From NCBI GenBank assembly GCA_015039465.1, contig MU130363.1:86393-150392 (forward strand): a DNA stretch of 64,000 bases. The letters run 5' to 3'. The position numbers and the translations under genes were made by a program. The notes under the pieces were generated by a model that was given only the letters and a program-made list of their open reading frames with translations, made no database searches and had not been told where the DNA came from. Shown here piece by piece: positions 63,151 to 64,000 of the stretch; positions within the stretch are counted from its first letter, which is position 1, and each line of letters begins with the position of its first letter. Source of the DNA: Phlegmacium glaucopus (lineage: Eukaryota > Basidiomycota > Agaricomycetes > Agaricales > Cortinariaceae).

Positions 63151-63357
63151 TAGAGATGAGAAGGATGAGGATGAATGAGAAAGAGTCTTCAGTAAGACTA
63201 TAGCAGTTGACAGTGGATTGACAGTAAGGGACTGAAAAAGCGAACTTAGAGAGGTTAAGGAAGAGGATGAGGAAGAATAAGAGGAAGTCTTCAGCAAGAC
63301 TATGGCAATTGACAGTGGGGGACAGTAACAGATAAAAAGCTGAAAAAGCGAACTTGA
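63151..63357 (+). repeat. Tandem duplication of about 102 bp
   Basis: Two units: gtcttcagtaagactatagcagttgacagtgg ... gactgaaaaagcgaactta and gtcttcagcaagactatggcaattgacagtgg ... gctgaaaaagcgaacttga. The shared gtcttcag landmark is at 63185 and 63287. Confidence 0.85.
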
Positions 63358-63727
63358 GGGAGGAATTCACTGGAATTCCACTGAGAGGATGACTGTTGGG
63401 GAGTAAGAATGAATTGGGGAGAAACTACCTATCCTGGTACAAAAGAGCAGTATTTATACCCTAAGGATGAGGCTATGTAGAACAATAAAAAGAAAGAAGT
63501 ACACGCTGTCAAAGGAAGAAAGATAAAGAGAGGACAGCTGCGAGAAGAAAAGAACAATGGAAGGAACAATAAAAAAATCTGTAAAGTGTCAAAGTGTGAG
63601 AGAAAAGTGTTCACATTCGCTTTTATCACATCACATGTCTCGCGTCGCGCCACCCTCCCTCTATTTGTTTGTGTAGATACCTTAGATCCACTATATGAAG
63701 TCCGTTCCCCTTTCATATCTTATCCTC

Positions 63728-63899
63728 AGTTGTTCTCCGTCTCCTTGACGTTAACACTGAGGTAAGATCTTTATTTCAACTGTACTATATACTACGACTC
63801 ACTTCTTGTCATTATTACCTAGACTCAATCTTCTAGGTACATAATAATATTAGTTGTTCTCCGTCTCCTTGACGTTAACACTGAGACTCAATCTTCTAG
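63728..63899 (+). repeat. Direct repeats at the window edge
   Basis: A 34-bp sequence ending ctccttgacgttaacactgag occurs at 63728-63761 and 63852-63885. A second pair, agactcaatcttctag, is at 63821-63836 and 63884-63899. The overlapping arrangement could be the footprint of a retroelement end or a local duplication. Confidence 0.85.
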
Positions 63900-64000
63900 A
63901 CTCGAACAAAAAGAAGAGAAGGCAGTGTACATAGTCCAATAGCAAAAATATATCAACTCCATAGGCGTGTGGTCATGTCAAAAATGTGAAAGGTCCTGAG

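Overview
The window is nuclear DNA from a basidiomycete fungus, most probably a mushroom-forming agaricomycete. Nearly every gene is cut by many short introns of about 48-65 bases with GT donors and AG acceptors. Genes lie on both strands 100-500 bp apart, and several families are typical of Agaricomycetes: a secreted Kre9/KNH-like Ser-Thr protein, an ISG12-type protein, a MYND finger, a CE16-type GDSL esterase relic and a DUF3074 protein. Gene models were spliced by eye; exon borders are supported by reading frame and family conservation, not by transcripts.

Layout. 1-31.8 kb is mainly housekeeping sequence: 3' end of a P4-ATPase flippase, phospholipase D, F-box/WD40 protein, an unassigned 1.8 kb stretch, a small secreted KNH-like protein, a large SNF2-family ATPase, PAM17, an SH3 membrane protein, a CCCH zinc finger-ankyrin-ClpB-type AAA+ protein that reads as one gene, a glutaredoxin-like protein overlapping a zinc-knuckle/PSP protein, GPI14/PIG-M, SAR1, an ISG12-like secretory protein and a WD40 protein. 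31.9-35.7 kb is a run of decayed genes (glyoxalase I, MYND finger, GDSL esterase, single-pass membrane protein). 35.7-40.5 kb is a repeat island with one HNH-like lineage gene, a G-rich repeat and two adjoining foldback structures.

40.5-60.6 kb is again gene-dense: a disordered hypothetical protein, SRP receptor beta, a secreted Ser/Thr protein carrying a 57-bp minisatellite, UTP21, a sirtuin, a WD40 protein, a Tim17-like membrane protein, dynactin p27 (DCTN6), a glutamine synthetase-like enzyme, a DUF3074 protein, mitochondrial bL27 and SKP1. 60.6-64 kb is repeats and relics: a possible MITE, decayed coding sequence, a palindrome of about 700 bp and a second copy of the repeat seen near 38.8 kb.

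Many genes serve membrane traffic and the secretory pathway (flippase, PLD, SAR1, SRPRB, GPI14), mitochondrial biogenesis (PAM17, bL27m, Tim17-like) or ubiquitin ligases (SKP1, F-box/WD40). I see no operon-like logic; the clustering looks like ordinary gene density. The points most worth following are the CCCH-ANK-AAA+ fusion, the glutaredoxin/PSP overlap, the relic island, and the large palindromes with a dispersed repeat at both repeat islands.
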